44,983 nt of DNA from an uncultured Bacteroidota bacterium. Lineage in GTDB: Bacteria; Bacteroidota; Bacteroidia; Flavobacteriales_D; Sanyastnellaceae. The stretch covers positions 1 through 44,983 of the forward strand of contig CAIZGX010000059.1 in NCBI GenBank assembly GCA_903932685.1. The letters run 5' to 3'. The number at the start of each line of letters is the position of its first letter. Position 1 is the first letter of the stretch. The notes beneath the pieces were generated by a model. The model was not told the DNA's origin and ran no database searches. It was given only the letters and a program-made list of their open reading frames with translations. Of the stretch, positions 25,710 through 34,532 are shown in pieces. The translations under genes were made by a program, and so were the position numbers.

Positions 25710-26960
25710 ATGGAGTTAAGAAGGGTCGTTGTTACCGGACTAGGAGCATTAACACCCATTGGTAATACTGTCCCAGAATACTGGAATGGTCTTATCAATG
25801 GTGTGAGTGGTTCAGATCTAATTACACGCTTTGACGCTAGTAAATTCAAAACGAAATTTGCTTGTGAAGTCAAAGGGTTTAACATTGAAGATCACATTGA
25901 GCGAAAAGAAATGCGCAAGATGGATCCTTACACGCACTACGCAATGGTGGTGGCTAAGGAAGCTATTGTAGATTCTGGCATCGATGTAGAGAAAGTAGAC
26001 AAAGATCGTGTTGGCGTCATTTGGGGTTCGGGAATTGGTGGATTAACTACTTTCCAAGAGGAGTGCATTAATTTTGCAAAAGGAGATGGAACACCACGTT
26101 TCAATCCTTTCTTCATTCCGAAAATGATTGCCGATATTGCCTCAGGGCATATTAGTATTCAATACGGATTCAGAGGTCCAAACTACACAACTGTTTCAGC
26201 ATGTGCCTCTTCAACCAACGCATTAATTGATGCCTTTAACTACATTCGTTTAGGTAAGGCAGATATTATTGTAAGCGGTGGTTCTGAAGCTGCAATTTGC
26301 GAAGCGGGAGTAGGTGGATTCAATGCTTGTAGAGCGCTTTCTGAAAACAATGAGAATTATAAAACAGCTTCTAGACCTTTCGATTCAACCCGCGATGGTT
26401 TTGTCTTAGGTGAAGGTGGCGGTTGTCTTATTTTAGAAGATTTAGATCACGCTTTAGCGCGTGGTGCTAAAATATATGCCGAGCTAATCGGCGGTGGAAT
26501 GTCTGCAGACGCTTATCACATTACTGCCCCACATCCAGACGGAATTGGCGCTACTAACGTAATGAAGAATGCGTTATCCGATGCGGGTATTTCTTCAAAT
26601 TCAATAGACTACATTAATGTTCATGGAACATCTACCCCTTTAGGAGATGTTCAAGAAGCTAAGGCCATTCAAAATATTTTTGGAGAGCATGCTTACAACG
26701 TAAATATTTCAAGTACCAAGTCAATGACGGGTCACTTGTTAGGTGCCGCTGGAGCAGTTGAAGCTATTGCATCTATCTTGGCCATCAAAAATGGAATCAT
26801 TCCACCAACGATTAACTTCGTAAATACCGATGAAGCTTTAGATCCGAAATTGAATTTCACATTCAATAAGGCTCAGCATCGTGAAGTGAACGTTGCAATG
26901 ACCAACACCTTTGGATTTGGTGGTCATAACACGTCAGCCATCTTTAAGAAATACGAATGA
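25710..26960 (+). CDS. fabF: 3-oxoacyl-[acyl-carrier-protein] synthase II
   Basis: The 416-residue condensing enzyme extends acyl-ACP with malonyl-ACP. The catalytic triad is visible: Cys165 in VSACASSTN, His305 in VHGTSTPLGD and His342 in KSMTGHLLGAAGAVE. The C-terminus [16 protein letters not shown] is typical of FabF. The stop codon overlaps the rnc start as ATGA, so the two are translationally coupled. The neighbouring acpP provides its substrate carrier. Confidence 0.98.
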   Translation: MELRRVVVTGLGALTPIGNTVPEYWNGLINGVSGSDLITRFDASKFKTKFACEVKGFNIEDHIERKEMRKMDPYTHYAMVVAKEAIVDSGIDVEKVDKDRVGVIWGSGIGGLTTFQEECINFAKGDGTPRFNPFFIPKMIADIASGHISIQYGFRGPNYTTVSACASSTNALIDAFNYIRLGKADIIVSGGSEAAICEAGVGGFNACRALSENNENYKTASRPFDSTRDGFVLGEGGGCLILEDLDHALARGAKIYAELIGGGMSADAYHITAPHPDGIGATNVMKNALSDAGISSNSIDYINVHGTSTPLGDVQEAKAIQNIFGEHAYNVNISSTKSMTGHLLGAAGAVEAIASILAIKNGIIPPTINFVNTDEALDPKLNFTFNKAQHREVNVAMTNTFGFGGHNTSAIFKKYE

Positions 26961-27667
26961 TTTGGAAATTCTTTTCCAAAGCACACCCGAATAGGGAACT
27001 CTTCGACTACATCAGAAACACCTTTCATGTAAAGCCGAAAAATCTTTCACTGTACGAAACAGCATTGCGGCATGCAAGTGCTGCCGACGAAATTCGTCCA
27101 GGTATAAAAAACAGCAACGAACGTCTCGAGTTTTTAGGAGATGCAATCTTAGATAGCATTGTCGCACATTATTTGTTTTCGAAATACCCGGCCCTCACAG
27201 AAGGAGAATTAACCAAGATGAAATCGAAGATTGTTCGTCGAGATAATCTCAATGCAATCGGGTACGATTTGAAATTGTATGAATTCTTAAATGTCAGTAT
27301 CGGTAGGCAGGAAATTCACGAAAGTCTAATTGGAAATGCTCTGGAAGCCTTATTTGGCGCTCTTTTCCTAGACAAGGGATATAAAGTCACTCGGGAAATA
27401 GCATTGAAATTACTGAAGGAGCATGGACTAGACGAGCGCGTACACTTAGATGTGGATTACAAAAGTAAACTGCACGAATGGGGACAAAAGACACGGAGGC
27501 ACTTGGTATATATTGTGCGCGAACAACGTAGCACTGGAGCGCAAATGCTATATACCATAGCGTTAGAGTTAGACGGTAAAGAAGTGGGAAGAGGAACAGG
27601 TGGTTCAAAAAAAGCGGCGGAACAATCAGCAGCTGAGGCAGCAGCTAAAGTAATCTTGATAAATTAA
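26957..27667 (+). CDS. rnc: Ribonuclease III
   Basis: The 236-residue double-strand-specific endonuclease matures rRNA and cuts structured mRNAs. The signature [16 protein letters not shown] at residues 54-69 holds the metal-binding acidic residues, with [18 protein letters not shown] for the second cluster at about 114-131. A double-stranded RNA-binding domain follows from about 158 to the end ([11 protein letters not shown] to [14 protein letters not shown]). The start ATG overlaps the fabF stop. Confidence 0.97.
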   Translation: MIWKFFSKAHPNRELFDYIRNTFHVKPKNLSLYETALRHASAADEIRPGIKNSNERLEFLGDAILDSIVAHYLFSKYPALTEGELTKMKSKIVRRDNLNAIGYDLKLYEFLNVSIGRQEIHESLIGNALEALFGALFLDKGYKVTREIALKLLKEHGLDERVHLDVDYKSKLHEWGQKTRRHLVYIVREQRSTGAQMLYTIALELDGKEVGRGTGGSKKAAEQSAAEAAAKVILIN

Positions 27668-27678
27668 AACGGAAATAT

Positions 27679-28869
27679 ATGTACGGAAAAATGCAGGAAC
27701 ATTTGCAGAATGAATTGAATAGCATTCGCGAGGCGGGTTTGTTCAAACGCGAGCGTATCATTACTACCCCGCAAGCAGCGGTCATTCAAACAACTGAAGG
27801 AAAAGAGGTTTTGAATTTTTGTTCGAATAACTACCTTGGTCTCTCGAGTCACCCGGTCGTTTTGGAAGCTGCAAAAGCTGCAATCGATTCACGCGGATTT
27901 GGAATGTCGAGTGTGCGTTTTATCTGTGGAACACAGGACATTCACAAAACGTTGGAACATAAACTTTCTGAATTCCTTCACTCAGAAGATACCATTTTGT
28001 ACGCAGCTGCATTCGATGCGAACGGTGGAGTTTTCGAACCGCTGTTGAACGAGCAAGATGCAATTATTTCAGATGAATTGAATCACGCTTCAATCATTGA
28101 CGGAGTTCGTTTGTGCAAGGCACAGCGCTACCGCTATAAAAACAACAATATGGCTGATCTTGAAGAGCAGCTGAAAGCCGCTTCAGGCGCGCGTTTCAAG
28201 CTTATTGTAACCGATGGCGTGTTTTCAATGGATGGTTACGTGGCACAACTCGACATGATTTGCGACTTGGCTGATCAATACGGTGCAATGGTTATGGTAG
28301 ACGAATGTCACGCTACCGGTTTCATTGGAAAAACGGGAAGAGGAACTATCGAGTTGAAAAACGTTTTAGGACGAGTAGACATTATCACCGGTACTTTAGG
28401 CAAGGCCTTGGGTGGTGCAATGGGTGGTTTCACCAGTGGAAGAAAAGAGATTGTTGACTTACTTCGCCAACGTTCAAGGCCTTATTTATTCTCCAATTCA
28501 CTCGCGCCTTCTATCGTTGGAGCATCTATTGCGGTAATGGACATGCTTAGTGCATCCTCCGATTTGCGAGATAAACTCGAGGCGAACATTATTCGCTTTA
28601 AAACAGGTATTAAGGCCGCTGGATTCGACATTAAGGACGGAGACAGTGCAATAGTTCCAGTTATGCTATATGATGCGAAACTCGCACAAGATTTTGCCGA
28701 TGCGCTGTTGCAAGAAGGAATCTATGTCATCGGATTTTTCTATCCAGTTGTTGCGAAAGGTCAAGCGCGAATTCGCGTTCAATTAAGCGCTGGCCATGAG
28801 TTTGAGCACATTGATAAAGCCGTAGAAGCTTTCACCAAAGTTGGAAAAGCATTAAATGTGATTCAATAA
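27679..28869 (+). CDS. kbl: Glycine C-acetyltransferase (2-amino-3-ketobutyrate CoA ligase)
   Basis: The 396-residue member of the alpha-oxoamine synthase family has its PLP lysine at residue 242 in [17 protein letters not shown], preceded by [30 protein letters not shown] at about 47-59 and [16 protein letters not shown] at about 78-93 are characteristic of Kbl more than of BioF or HemA. It would convert 2-amino-3-oxobutyrate and CoA to glycine and acetyl-CoA in threonine breakdown. Its partner threonine dehydrogenase is not in the window. It lies 11 bases after rnc and 3 before the next oxidoreductase. Some homologues make other products, so the exact reaction is likely rather than certain. 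Confidence 0.9.
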   Translation: MYGKMQEHLQNELNSIREAGLFKRERIITTPQAAVIQTTEGKEVLNFCSNNYLGLSSHPVVLEAAKAAIDSRGFGMSSVRFICGTQDIHKTLEHKLSEFLHSEDTILYAAAFDANGGVFEPLLNEQDAIISDELNHASIIDGVRLCKAQRYRYKNNNMADLEEQLKAASGARFKLIVTDGVFSMDGYVAQLDMICDLADQYGAMVMVDECHATGFIGKTGRGTIELKNVLGRVDIITGTLGKALGGAMGGFTSGRKEIVDLLRQRSRPYLFSNSLAPSIVGASIAVMDMLSASSDLRDKLEANIIRFKTGIKAAGFDIKDGDSAIVPVMLYDAKLAQDFADALLQEGIYVIGFFYPVVAKGQARIRVQLSAGHEFEHIDKAVEAFTKVGKALNVIQ

Positions 28870-28872
28870 TTT

Positions 28873-29910
28873 ATGTCGAAATATTTAATCGTAGGACAAG
28901 GGCTAGCAGGAACACTGCTAGCCTTTTCTCTTTTGGAAAAAGGAGAGGAAGTGCTTGTTGCCGATGATTATGCTCATGCCTCTGCTTCGCAAGTTGCGGC
29001 GGGCATGTGGAATCCAGTTACATTCAAACGACTTGCTGCTTCTTGGTTAGCGGAAGAAATGTTGGAGGAAATGAATGCAACTTTTCTGCAATTGGAAAAT
29101 AAATTGCAAGCGAATTTTTTTCATCAATTACCCGTTGCAAGAATTTTTAATTCCATTCAAGATGCTAATTTTTGGGATGAAAAATCAGATCACCCCGAAG
29201 TGGGAAGATATCTTTCAGCAAGGTCAAACATTAGTGTGCAGGAAAATTTCGATGCTCCTTTTGGAAACAGCGAAGTGAACGAATGCGGTTGGCTTAACGT
29301 CCCGCTTTTCCGCGAGGCTGCAAAGAATTATTTCATTCAGCAGGGAATTTTTTCAAGCGAAGCAGTGAAAGAAAGCGAAGTTGAATTTCATGAACAGGGT
29401 GCTCTATGGAAAAACTTGGAGTTTGATAAAATTATTCTTTGCACGGGAATAGGCTTAAATCAATGGGAAGGATTGAACGATTTAGATCTTATTCCTAATC
29501 ACGGCCAGGTGTTGGATCTGAATATTGAACATTTGGAGGTTGATGCAATTGTCAATTTCGGTCAGTTTTTACTTCCATATGGAAATGGAAAATTCAGATT
29601 GGGTGCTACCTATGATTGGAATGAAGTTGATGATGTTCCAACCGACGAGGCAAGAGAGCTTTTACTTTCCGAGTTGAATTCAAGATTGAATAAGGATGTT
29701 GTGGTTGAGAGCCAGAAAACAGGCTACCGTCCCACCACCCGCGACAGGCGTCCCATATTGGGATTTGCCAGAGGTAATGAAACGCTTGGTGTCTTTGGCG
29801 GATTAGGCTCGAAAGGAGTGCTTCTTGCACCGTATTTCGCGAAATTGTTTACATCGGTTTTAATGGAAGGCGTTGCAATTCCAAAGGAAGTAAATACCTC
29901 GCGATTCTAA
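28873..29910 (+). CDS. FAD-dependent oxidoreductase, D-amino acid oxidase (DAO) family
   Basis: The 345-residue protein begins SKYLIVGQGLAGTLLAF, an N-terminal FAD-binding Rossmann motif (GQGLAG at 8-13), followed by ASASQVAAGMWNPV, the DAO-family substrate-side segment. The C-terminus has YRPTTRDRRPILG and GVFGGLGSKGVLLAPYFAK, closing the FAD site as in glycine or D-amino acid oxidases and the MnmC oxidase domain. The substrate is unknown; an amine or amino acid is likely. It follows kbl after three bases, so glycine-related chemistry is possible but not shown. Confidence 0.85.
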   Translation: MSKYLIVGQGLAGTLLAFSLLEKGEEVLVADDYAHASASQVAAGMWNPVTFKRLAASWLAEEMLEEMNATFLQLENKLQANFFHQLPVARIFNSIQDANFWDEKSDHPEVGRYLSARSNISVQENFDAPFGNSEVNECGWLNVPLFREAAKNYFIQQGIFSSEAVKESEVEFHEQGALWKNLEFDKIILCTGIGLNQWEGLNDLDLIPNHGQVLDLNIEHLEVDAIVNFGQFLLPYGNGKFRLGATYDWNEVDDVPTDEARELLLSELNSRLNKDVVVESQKTGYRPTTRDRRPILGFARGNETLGVFGGLGSKGVLLAPYFAKLFTSVLMEGVAIPKEVNTSRF

Positions 29911-29938
29911 CAATTCAAGGTGAAGAACCTTTGAATTA
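29911..29938 (+). terminator. Weak hairpin after the acpP-to-oxidoreductase run
   Basis: AATTCAAGG at 29912-29920 pairs with CCTTTGAATT at 29928-29937 with one bulged base. No T-rich tail follows, so termination would be inefficient. It sits directly after the oxidoreductase stop codon. Confidence 0.3.
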
Positions 29939-29965
29939 GATTATGATCCGCTCAATTTGTTCAAA

Positions 29966-29973
29966 TAGATTTG
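29966..29973 (+). promoter_or_regulatory. -7 box upstream of the YfiR-like operon
   Basis: TAGATTTG is an exact match to TAnnTTTG and ends 24 bases before the ATG at 29998. No convincing -33 element is seen. It suggests that the YfiR-TPR-phosphatase trio is transcribed separately from the genes before it. Confidence 0.45.
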
Positions 29974-29997
29974 TTAAGCGCCTGAAATGTGCAAAAA

Positions 29998-30516
29998 ATG
30001 AAACGGATCTATTTACTTCTCATACTCTTGGCTTCGTGCCATTGGATATCTGCGCAGCAGATTGATGAAGGAGATTCACGTGCGATGATTCAGGCCAATT
30101 TCATTTATCAGTTTGCGGTTAATAGCAATTGGCCGGTTGAAATGAAGAAAGGAAAATTTCTGATTGTGGTTTATGGAAACGACGCTGTCTACAAACATGT
30201 TCTAGAAAAGTATGCGATGAAACCGGTAGGTGCGCAAACTATTGAGGTGCAATCTTGGGCCGATTACAAACCGGGATTAACGAGCCACATTGTTTTTGTA
30301 GATAAATCGAAAAAGGCCGACTTTGCGAGAATCATTAAAGAGGTGAAGGGTAAGAACACCTTAGTCGTGACAAACTGGGAAGGTGCCTTAGGAAGTGGGG
30401 CAGCGATAAATTTTAAAACAGTGGACAATTCTATTCGATATGAATTGAGTGAGGCAGCATTATCGGAGAAGAAGATTACTCCGGGAAATAAAATTTTACA
30501 ATGGAAAGTTCAATAG
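29998..30516 (+). CDS. YfiR-like periplasmic protein (DUF4154)
   Basis: The 172-residue product has a clear signal peptide (MKRIYLLLILLASCHWISAQ). The mature part starts with a short acidic segment, then IQANFIYQFAVNSNWPVE, matching the opening helix of the YfiR family ('K-A-x-F-I-Y-x-F...WP'), followed by a Rossmann-like alternation ending KILQWKV. In Pseudomonas, YfiR is a periplasmic repressor that holds the diguanylate cyclase YfiN inactive. The mature protein here lacks cysteines, so the disulfides of that protein are absent. ATG at 29998 is chosen over the GTG three codons earlier because it gives the clean signal peptide. A TPR-like protein follows after one base and a sensor phosphatase after that. 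Confidence 0.85.
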   Translation: MKRIYLLLILLASCHWISAQQIDEGDSRAMIQANFIYQFAVNSNWPVEMKKGKFLIVVYGNDAVYKHVLEKYAMKPVGAQTIEVQSWADYKPGLTSHIVFVDKSKKADFARIIKEVKGKNTLVVTNWEGALGSGAAINFKTVDNSIRYELSEAALSEKKITPGNKILQWKVQ

Positions 30517-30517
30517 T

Positions 30518-31405
30518 ATGAAGCACACATTCTTACTTTTTTTGATTTTACTGGGTGTGGCTCAAATGGCCTACAGTCAAGTAAATCCAATTGTAGCGAA
30601 AGCCGCTGAATTGTGCGATGAAAAGAAATACGAAGAGGCGCTTGCACAAATTGACGAGGGTTTTAAGTTGGCCAGTTTGAACTCAGATCCGAATGCATGG
30701 TTTGTAAAAGGATTTATTTTAAAAGAGCTTTACAAACAAAAAGAAGCCGATCAACGTCAAAGTAACTACAGATACCGAAGTGTAGCTGCGTTGAGGAAAG
30801 CACGCGAATTCGATTCGAATTTAGAATTCGCATCGAACATAGATGCCGCTTTTCAGTATATAGCTTTCACATATTTCAATGATGCGTTATTACGTTCCGT
30901 TGAAATGGATAACGAATCGGAGAATGAGCCTATCGACCTATTCAAAAAGTTTGAAGAGCTTTATTCAGGTTCAGATGTCGAACTTAGAGATTTGAAGTTA
31001 GAATTCAATAGCAAAATGGCAGAGGGGCATTACCGCAACTGGATTAAAAACACGGAGGACACTCATCATTACGCGTTGTGTTTGGAGTATTATTCGAAAG
31101 TTCTTTCCTTGGATAATAGAAACTGCACAGCCAACTTGAACTTGGCCATTGTGAACTACAATCAAGGTGTGTTCATGATTCGTAAGATTGGTGCACAGAC
31201 CGACATGATGGACTTAATTTCCATTCAAGACGAAAGTGTGAAAAAATTTAAGGCAGCCATTCCATTTGCTCAGCAGGCCTTTGCTTCATGTACCCCTGCT
31301 CCAACCAACTACAAGGTACTTATGTTTGTGAATCGCGCGTTGGGAAGGGAAGAAGAGTATCTTCGATTGAAGAAAGAGTCAGAAAAAAAATTCAAATCAA
31401 ATTAA
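30518..31405 (+). CDS. Secreted TPR-like repeat protein
   Basis: This 295-residue protein has signal peptide MKHTFLLFLILLGVAQMAYS. The mature part is helical. 'AAELCDEKKYEEALAQIDEGF' near residues 28-48 is TPR-like, as is 'YALCLEYYSKVLSLDNRNCTANLNLA' around 190-215. ATG at 30518 is used; an in-frame upstream codon at 30449 would lie inside the YfiR-like gene and bury the signal peptide. It starts one base after that gene's stop and ends 9 bases before the phosphatase start. Its likely place is the periplasm, where TPR helices usually mediate protein contacts. Its partner may be the YfiR-like protein or the sensor region of the phosphatase. No enzyme motif is present. Confidence 0.8.
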   Translation: MKHTFLLFLILLGVAQMAYSQVNPIVAKAAELCDEKKYEEALAQIDEGFKLASLNSDPNAWFVKGFILKELYKQKEADQRQSNYRYRSVAALRKAREFDSNLEFASNIDAAFQYIAFTYFNDALLRSVEMDNESENEPIDLFKKFEELYSGSDVELRDLKLEFNSKMAEGHYRNWIKNTEDTHHYALCLEYYSKVLSLDNRNCTANLNLAIVNYNQGVFMIRKIGAQTDMMDLISIQDESVKKFKAAIPFAQQAFASCTPAPTNYKVLMFVNRALGREEEYLRLKKESEKKFKSN

Positions 31406-31414
31406 TTGCAATCC

Positions 31415-32881
31415 ATGAATTGGTTCTTCAATAAGAAGTATCGTCTTGGATTTGGCTTCGGTGTCATCATATTCATCGTTGCTGGTACGTTGGTCATGAC
31501 CATGATTACTTTGCAGCGGAGTTATGATATCAATCGGAAAATTAATGACAAGTATGTTCCATCTATTGGACGCTTGCAAGACCTCGAGAGCTATACGCTT
31601 CGTTCAAAAGACTTAATTAAAGAATGGGCATTTGTTCAGCGGGTAGAAGAAGATCTTCATCGCAAAGAGATGAAGGCAATTAGTGACAGTTCACTTACTA
31701 ATTCATGGACACGACTCAAAGAAGTTAAAAGCAATTTCAGCAAGGAAGAACAACAGAAGCTCGATTCTTTAGAAGTCAGAATAGCTGTCATGTTGGTTCA
31801 GTACAAAGTAGTTCAAGAACTGTTACCCACCTTCGACAGTTACAGCAATCCAATTGCGTTAATGGAAGCTGAGTCATATTTTATTGAAGGCAGTGGAATA
31901 CCGCTTGTGGTTGAAGAAGCAGAGGCTATTCTAAATGAATTGCGCACAAAGCAAACCGAACGAATGAATAGGGAAATTGAAGAAATGAATGTTCAATTCT
32001 CTCGTTTAACCGGTGTTCTTGTGGTGGTTTCTTTGTTCGTTTTATTTGCGGGAATTGCCATTGCTTATTTCACAACGAAACTGAGAAAGCAAAAAGAAGA
32101 ATCTGATGTTCAAAAGGAACAATTGAATTTGTTGTATCACGATTTAACTGACAGCATCAATTACGCGCAAAGACTTCAAAATACAATCTTGCCGAACATT
32201 GGCGCGGTAAGACAAATCTTCAACAAGAGTTTTGTTTTTTATGTTCCTAAGGCTGTTGTAAGTGGCGATTTTTATTGGTTTAAGAATGTAGGGGGCAGGA
32301 AATTATTTGCTGCTGCAGACTGCACGGGACATGGCGTTCCTGGTGCATTCATGAGTTTGGTAGGTCACAACTTTTTGAATCATGTGACTAAAGTTTTTCT
32401 TGACCCGTCACAAATTCTAAATAGCGTTAATCGTTTAGGTACAGAGGTCCTGCGCAACAATAACACCGGTGTTCGAGACGGTATGGACATTGCACTTTGT
32501 GCAATCGATGAAAAGGAAATGATGTTGGAATATTGTGGTGCGAATATTCCGCTTTACGTTGTCAGAAAGAATGAACTTATTGAATTGGCTCCAACCAAGC
32601 GAAGCATTGGAACCTTCGGTGAACGCGGTGAGTCTTTTGAAACACAGAAGTTTCAATTGGAAAAGAATGATATGGTATACGCTTGCAGTGACGGTTATGC
32701 AGATCAATTCGGTGAAGAGACCAACAAGAAATTCATGCGGAAGAAATTCAAGGAAATGCTCGCATCTATTTCAACTTTAGAAATTGACACACAAGAAAAA
32801 ACCCTTCACGAAACGTTTTACGCTTGGAAGGGTTCAGTAGAACAAACCGATGACCTTTTAGTGATCGGAATTCGAATCTAA
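31415..32881 (+). CDS. Membrane-bound SpoIIE-type PP2C phosphatase with extracytoplasmic sensor region
   Basis: The 488-residue protein starts with a membrane segment at about 11-32, then a helical extracytoplasmic region (about 33-197) that resembles a four-helix-bundle sensor, then a second membrane segment at about 198-219 and a short coiled coil (LRKQKEESDVQKEQLNLL). The cytoplasmic PP2C domain follows: YAQRLQNTILP at about 250-260, VSGDFYW at 282-288, ADCTGHGVPGAFMS at 301-314, 'VRDGMDIALC' further on and DDLLVIGI near the end, so the metal-binding acidic residues are present. It would dephosphorylate serine or threonine on a partner protein, such as an anti-sigma-factor antagonist, in response to a periplasmic signal. 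ATG at 31415 is used in place of TTG at 31406. No HAMP motif is obvious. Confidence 0.9.
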   Translation: MNWFFNKKYRLGFGFGVIIFIVAGTLVMTMITLQRSYDINRKINDKYVPSIGRLQDLESYTLRSKDLIKEWAFVQRVEEDLHRKEMKAISDSSLTNSWTRLKEVKSNFSKEEQQKLDSLEVRIAVMLVQYKVVQELLPTFDSYSNPIALMEAESYFIEGSGIPLVVEEAEAILNELRTKQTERMNREIEEMNVQFSRLTGVLVVVSLFVLFAGIAIAYFTTKLRKQKEESDVQKEQLNLLYHDLTDSINYAQRLQNTILPNIGAVRQIFNKSFVFYVPKAVVSGDFYWFKNVGGRKLFAAADCTGHGVPGAFMSLVGHNFLNHVTKVFLDPSQILNSVNRLGTEVLRNNNTGVRDGMDIALCAIDEKEMMLEYCGANIPLYVVRKNELIELAPTKRSIGTFGERGESFETQKFQLEKNDMVYACSDGYADQFGEETNKKFMRKKFKEMLASISTLEIDTQEKTLHETFYAWKGSVEQTDDLLVIGIRI

Positions 32882-32885
32882 TTTA

Positions 32886-33725
32886 TTACGAAGCCAGGCT
32901 TGATCGGTCTGCTATATAGGTATCAACCGGGTTCACACACAACACAGGTATTTGTGCATCGTTAGTGATTACGTGCTGCTCGTAGCTTGAGTTGAATACA
33001 TTTAACAGGGAGCTCTCGTAGAAATTCATAATACAAATCAAATCCGCTTCAACTGCTGCGGAGTATTTCAATAAAGATTTGACGAATGATCCTTCTGACT
33101 TCGTTTCGGTAATTTCAACTTCAACAGGAATGTCCTTTGAGCTCAAATATTCTACGGCGTAATTTAAATTACGATCCAGTTGATTTTTTAGGAACTCATC
33201 GGTTTCATTCGGAGAAATCAAATACACTTTCGAGTTAAAGTATTTCGCTACATCGCGAACTGCGCTTAATTTTTGCTTGGTTTCTTTGTGCAAATCTAAT
33301 GGCACAACCAAACGGTGATATCCGTGCTCACGAATGGTTCTCTCTTGAACAACGATGAAAGGAATAGAACTTTCAGTAACAATTTTTAATGCGCGACTGC
33401 CAGTCATGAATTGCAAGCCGCGAGCCCCATGTGTCCCCATAATAATAAGTGCTGCATCCATTTCTGTTGCAGCCTTATCAATGTCTTCAAATATGTTCCC
33501 GATTCGAACGTGAGCGTGAATCTCAACGCTATTTTCAACACGAACGCGATCTTTAAGTGCTTCTAACTTCAAGCGTACTTCAGAAACTTGTTTCTTGTTT
33601 TCTACAATGTGAATCAGATGAATATCGGCAAGAATTGTTTTGCCCATCAAAAGTGCGTGTTCAATGGCAATATCGCTCACTTTAGTGAAATCGACAGGCA
33701 CTAAAATTTTCTTAGAAAATCCCAT
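32886..33725 (-). CDS. Universal stress protein, two tandem Usp domains
   Basis: The 279-residue protein has two UspA domains. The first, residues 1-145, starts KKILVPVDFTKVSDIAIEHALL and contains IIMGTHGARGLQFMTGSRALKIV, which fits the ATP-binding G-x2-G-x9-G(S/T) pattern. The second, from about 150, begins YHRLVVPLDLHKETKQKL and is more divergent; its glycine loop is not evident, so only one ATP site is expected. Tandem Usps are common in Bacteroidota and act in stress or energy sensing in the cytoplasm. It is convergent with the phosphatase gene, with four bases between stops. Confidence 0.93.
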   Translation of the reverse strand: MGFSKKILVPVDFTKVSDIAIEHALLMGKTILADIHLIHIVENKKQVSEVRLKLEALKDRVRVENSVEIHAHVRIGNIFEDIDKAATEMDAALIIMGTHGARGLQFMTGSRALKIVTESSIPFIVVQERTIREHGYHRLVVPLDLHKETKQKLSAVRDVAKYFNSKVYLISPNETDEFLKNQLDRNLNYAVEYLSSKDIPVEVEITETKSEGSFVKSLLKYSAAVEADLICIMNFYESSLLNVFNSSYEQHVITNDAQIPVLCVNPVDTYIADRSSLAS

Positions 33726-33739
33726 AATTATGTTTTTTG

Positions 33740-33747
33740 CAAAGGTA
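33740..33747 (-). promoter_or_regulatory. -7 box of the universal stress protein gene
   Basis: The minus strand reads TACCTTTG, an exact TAnnTTTG match, ending 14 bases before the ATG at 33725. It suggests transcription separate from the upstream hydrolase gene. Confidence 0.5.
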
Positions 33748-33760
33748 AATGAATTGAGTG

Positions 33761-34531
33761 CTATCCATTAAGACTAAAATCAAGTACTTGTTGGAAAAAC
33801 AGTTCTGGAGATTCGGCGTGAGGCCAATGTCCGGTGTTTTTCATTTCAATAATTTTAGCTTGGGAAAAGTATTCTTGAAGAGAATGCTCGTCTTCCTTCA
33901 AAATATAATTTGAAAGTTCTCCTTTAATAAACAATGTTGGTAGGCTAATGGGAACGTTGAACGGCACTTCAGCAAGAATTTCATTGATATGGAATTCAAG
34001 TGCATCAATATTGAAGCGCCATTCTAATTTCCCTGGTTCCGTCCAATACAGATTTTTAAGGAGAAAGAGCTGCGTGGCCTTGTCAACAGCGGTCTTGGAA
34101 AAAATATCTTCTGCCTCCGCTCGAGATTGTATTAAATCCAAGGGAACTGATCGCAACGCCTGAAAAACAGCATCATGGTGACGCGGATAGCGTTTTACGC
34201 CCATATCCACAACAATTAGTTTTTCAATCAGAAATTCAATTTCTTGCGCAACATGCATCACAGTCTTTCCCCCCATACTGTGACCCAAGAGTATCACATC
34301 ACGAAGGTTTTCCGCGGCAATGAAGTCAATGGCGTCTTCACACATCAGTTTATAATTCATTTCATCGGAATGAAATGATCTTCCATGATTTCGTTGGTCA
34401 ATGGTATATACGCAGAACCCGTGTTCTGCCCATTTTTTAGCGTGCGTGGTCCAATTATCTCCTGTTCCAAAAAGCCCGTGAAAGATGAGTATTGGTTTTC
34501 CTTCCCCGTATTTACTGAAATGCAATTTCAT
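33761..34531 (-). CDS. Alpha/beta-fold hydrolase (YbfF-like esterase)
   Basis: The 256-residue cytoplasmic hydrolase has HGLFGTGDNW at about 18-27 (oxyanion hole region), TIDQRNHGRS, the nucleophile elbow GHSMGGK with Ser at about residue 100, and the catalytic histidine in GHWPHAE near the C-terminus. This set matches the YbfF/abhydrolase group of short-chain esterases. The natural substrate is unknown. It starts two bases after the pdxJ stop, so the two are co-transcribed. Confidence 0.9.
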   Translation of the reverse strand: MKLHFSKYGEGKPILIFHGLFGTGDNWTTHAKKWAEHGFCVYTIDQRNHGRSFHSDEMNYKLMCEDAIDFIAAENLRDVILLGHSMGGKTVMHVAQEIEFLIEKLIVVDMGVKRYPRHHDAVFQALRSVPLDLIQSRAEAEDIFSKTAVDKATQLFLLKNLYWTEPGKLEWRFNIDALEFHINEILAEVPFNVPISLPTLFIKGELSNYILKEDEHSLQEYFSQAKIIEMKNTGHWPHAESPELFFQQVLDFSLNG

Positions 34532-34532
34532 T

